Below, in pieces: positions 5,184 through 6,243 of a stretch of DNA of 6,243 nucleotides (positions are counted from its first letter, which is position 1; every line of letters starts with the position of its first letter). The DNA is from an uncultured Candidatus Soleaferrea sp. Lineage in GTDB: Bacteria; Bacillota; Clostridia; Oscillospirales; Ruminococcaceae. The translations under genes were made by a program, and so were the position numbers. The stretch lies in the NCBI GenBank assembly GCA_934527325.1, contig CAKTAG010000052.1, positions 1-6,243 on the forward strand, in the 5' to 3' direction. A model generated the notes under the pieces. The model was not told the DNA's origin. It was given only the letters and a program-made list of their open reading frames with translations, and made no database searches.

Positions 5184-6098
5184 TTATTTAACCATATTTG
5201 CAACTTCATCAGCAAAATTATCTTCTCTTTTTTCTAAACCTTCACCTTTTTCAAACCTAGAAAAACATTCAACTTCAATTTTACCACCAAGTTCTTTTGC
5301 TTTATCATCCAAATATTTTAAAACAGTAACATCACCATTTTTAATAAATGGTTGTTCTAACAAACAAACTTCTTTATAATATTTATTTATTCTACCCATA
5401 ACCATTTTTTCAGCTATGTTAGCTGGTTTACCTTCGTTAATAGCTTGGGCTGTTAATATTTCTTTTTCTTTTTCTATAGTGTTATTAGGTACAGATTGTT
5501 TATCTAAAAACAATGGATTAGCAGCAGCAATTTGCATAGCTACATCCTTTGCTACATCTTTAAAAGCTGGATTTGAAGAAATATCGTTACCAACTTTAAA
5601 ATTAACAATAACACCTATTCTGCCTGCACCATGAATATATGTGCACACATTACCTTCACAACGAACAAAGCGCCTTATTTTTATATTTTCCCCAATAGTT
5701 AATATTTTTTCTCTTAACATATCGGCTACACTTTCACTACTACCTTCTGGAGCCATAGTTAGTAATTCTTCAACACTACCTGGATTTTTATTTATAATAA
5801 TTTTTGCACATGAGTCTACAAATTTTATAAATTCATTGTTTTTAGCAACAAAGTCTGTTTCTGAATTTACTTCTAGCAAAACCCCTACTTTAGATTCATC
5901 ATCTACTAAACCGTAAACAATTCCTTCAGCAGCTATTCTATCTGCTTTTTTAGAAGCAGCTGCCAAACCCTTTTCTCTTAACACATCTATAGCTTTTTCC
6001 ATATTTCCTTGAGATTCTGTAAGTGCTTTTTTGCAATCCATCATTCCACATCCAGTTTTTTCCCTTAAAGCCTGAACATCTTTAGCTGTAAAAGACAT
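5184..6098 (-). CDS. tsf: Translation elongation factor Ts
   Basis: EF-Ts is the cytoplasmic guanine-nucleotide exchange factor that releases GDP from EF-Tu so that it can be recharged with GTP. The 304-aa product has the N-terminal UBA-like domain (residues 1-45, 'LREKTGCGMMDCKKAL'), the diagnostic 'TDFVAKN' motif (81-87) that contacts EF-Tu, the 'IHGAGRIGV' stretch of the core (155-163), and the C-terminal module ending 'RFEKGEGLEKREDNFADEV'. The length matches Clostridial EF-Ts. ATG 6098 has GGAGG 7 nt upstream. It follows rpsB across a 106-bp gap containing a hairpin, the conserved rpsB-tsf arrangement. The next gene downstream is not the usual pyrH but the leucine-rich-repeat gene. The protein looks intact. 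Confidence 0.98.
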   Translation of the reverse strand: MSFTAKDVQALREKTGCGMMDCKKALTESQGNMEKAIDVLREKGLAAASKKADRIAAEGIVYGLVDDESKVGVLLEVNSETDFVAKNNEFIKFVDSCAKIIINKNPGSVEELLTMAPEGSSESVADMLREKILTIGENIKIRRFVRCEGNVCTYIHGAGRIGVIVNFKVGNDISSNPAFKDVAKDVAMQIAAANPLFLDKQSVPNNTIEKEKEILTAQAINEGKPANIAEKMVMGRINKYYKEVCLLEQPFIKNGDVTVLKYLDDKAKELGGKIEVECFSRFEKGEGLEKREDNFADEVANMVK

Positions 6099-6139
6099 AA
6101 TAAATCCTCCATTATCACATAAATCTTCATAATATCAAT

Positions 6140-6185
6140 AATAAACATCTTCCTATTTTATAACAACAAATGGAAGATGTTTATT
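6140..6185 (-). terminator. Perfect 14-bp hairpin between rpsB and tsf, probable partial terminator or processing site
   Basis: AATAAACATCTTCC (6140-6153) pairs perfectly with GGAAGATGTTTATT (6172-6185), leaving an 18-nt loop. In minus-strand RNA it lies just past the rpsB stop. The stem ends in U/A-rich sequence but no clean U-run follows, so incomplete termination or RNase processing that sets tsf level relative to rpsB is more likely than a full stop. The structure is seen directly; the function is inferred. Confidence 0.6.
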
Positions 6186-6204
6186 TACATTTTTGCTTAA
6201 ACTA

Positions 6205-6243
6205 TTATTCAACTTCTTTTACTGTTTCTTCTTCTTTTTTACT
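6205..6243 (-). CDS. rpsB: 30S ribosomal protein S2, C-terminal end only
   Basis: Twelve codons and TAA are present, cut by the window edge. The frame reads 'SKKEEETVKEVE'. A Lys/Glu-rich tail is usual for Firmicute S2, and S2 is the expected gene immediately upstream of tsf. Identity rests on position and tail composition because no core of the protein is visible. Confidence 0.75.
   Translation of the reverse strand, partial: SKKEEETVKEVE

Noticed and set aside
4823..5916. Plus-strand frames opposite the repeat gene and tsf
   Set aside because: They are antisense shadows of well-supported minus-strand genes, with no SD and no recognisable domains.

Overview
The window is strongly AT-rich low-GC Firmicute DNA, most likely from an endospore-forming member of the Clostridia. 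Two things point there: a complete cotJA-cotJB-cotJC spore-coat operon and the rpsB-tsf pair. Start codons are often GTG or TTG, and Shine-Dalgarno (SD) sites are strong AGGAGG-type sequences. I cannot assign a genus. Every confident gene lies on the minus strand, so transcription runs from high to low coordinates.

Right end (5184-6243): the last 12 codons and stop of rpsB, then tsf (EF-Ts). A perfect 14-bp hairpin separates them and probably acts as a partial terminator or processing site. In many Firmicutes pyrH follows tsf. Here a secreted leucine-rich-repeat gene follows instead.

4273-5102: a BspA-type leucine-rich-repeat protein. Its strong SD and ATG (5090) lie out of frame with the repeats. 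The frames meet exactly at a run of seven G on the coding strand, a striking tract in such AT-rich DNA. One extra G, or a -1 ribosomal slip on G_GGG_GGG, would join a signal peptide to the repeats and give a 272-residue secreted protein. This is the best candidate here for a phase-variable or recoded gene.

3624-4272: about 650 bp without a confident gene. It holds a weakly supported plus-strand small ORF, an orphan SD with no start codon, and a cluster of three hairpins that may be a decayed mobile-element end.

2420-3623: cotJA, cotJB and cotJC, with touching start and stop codons, ending in a terminator whose G-U pairs show that it belongs to the minus strand.

110-2238: an accessory three-gene minus-strand operon with an extended -10 promoter. 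It encodes (i) a probable secreted precursor with a long hydrophobic Gly/Ala-rich C-terminus, (ii) a membrane M48-like zinc peptidase with an HEQGH motif, and (iii) a small SpoIIM/DUF95-like membrane protein. The layout suggests a toxin or bacteriocin-type peptide with its processing and immunity/export partners, which is an inference. Genes (i) and (iii) each carry an apparent single frameshift, so the cassette may be decaying, or the sequence may contain indel errors.

1-64: two copies of a 13-bp direct repeat 21 bp apart, resembling the terminal repeats of IS21-family elements.
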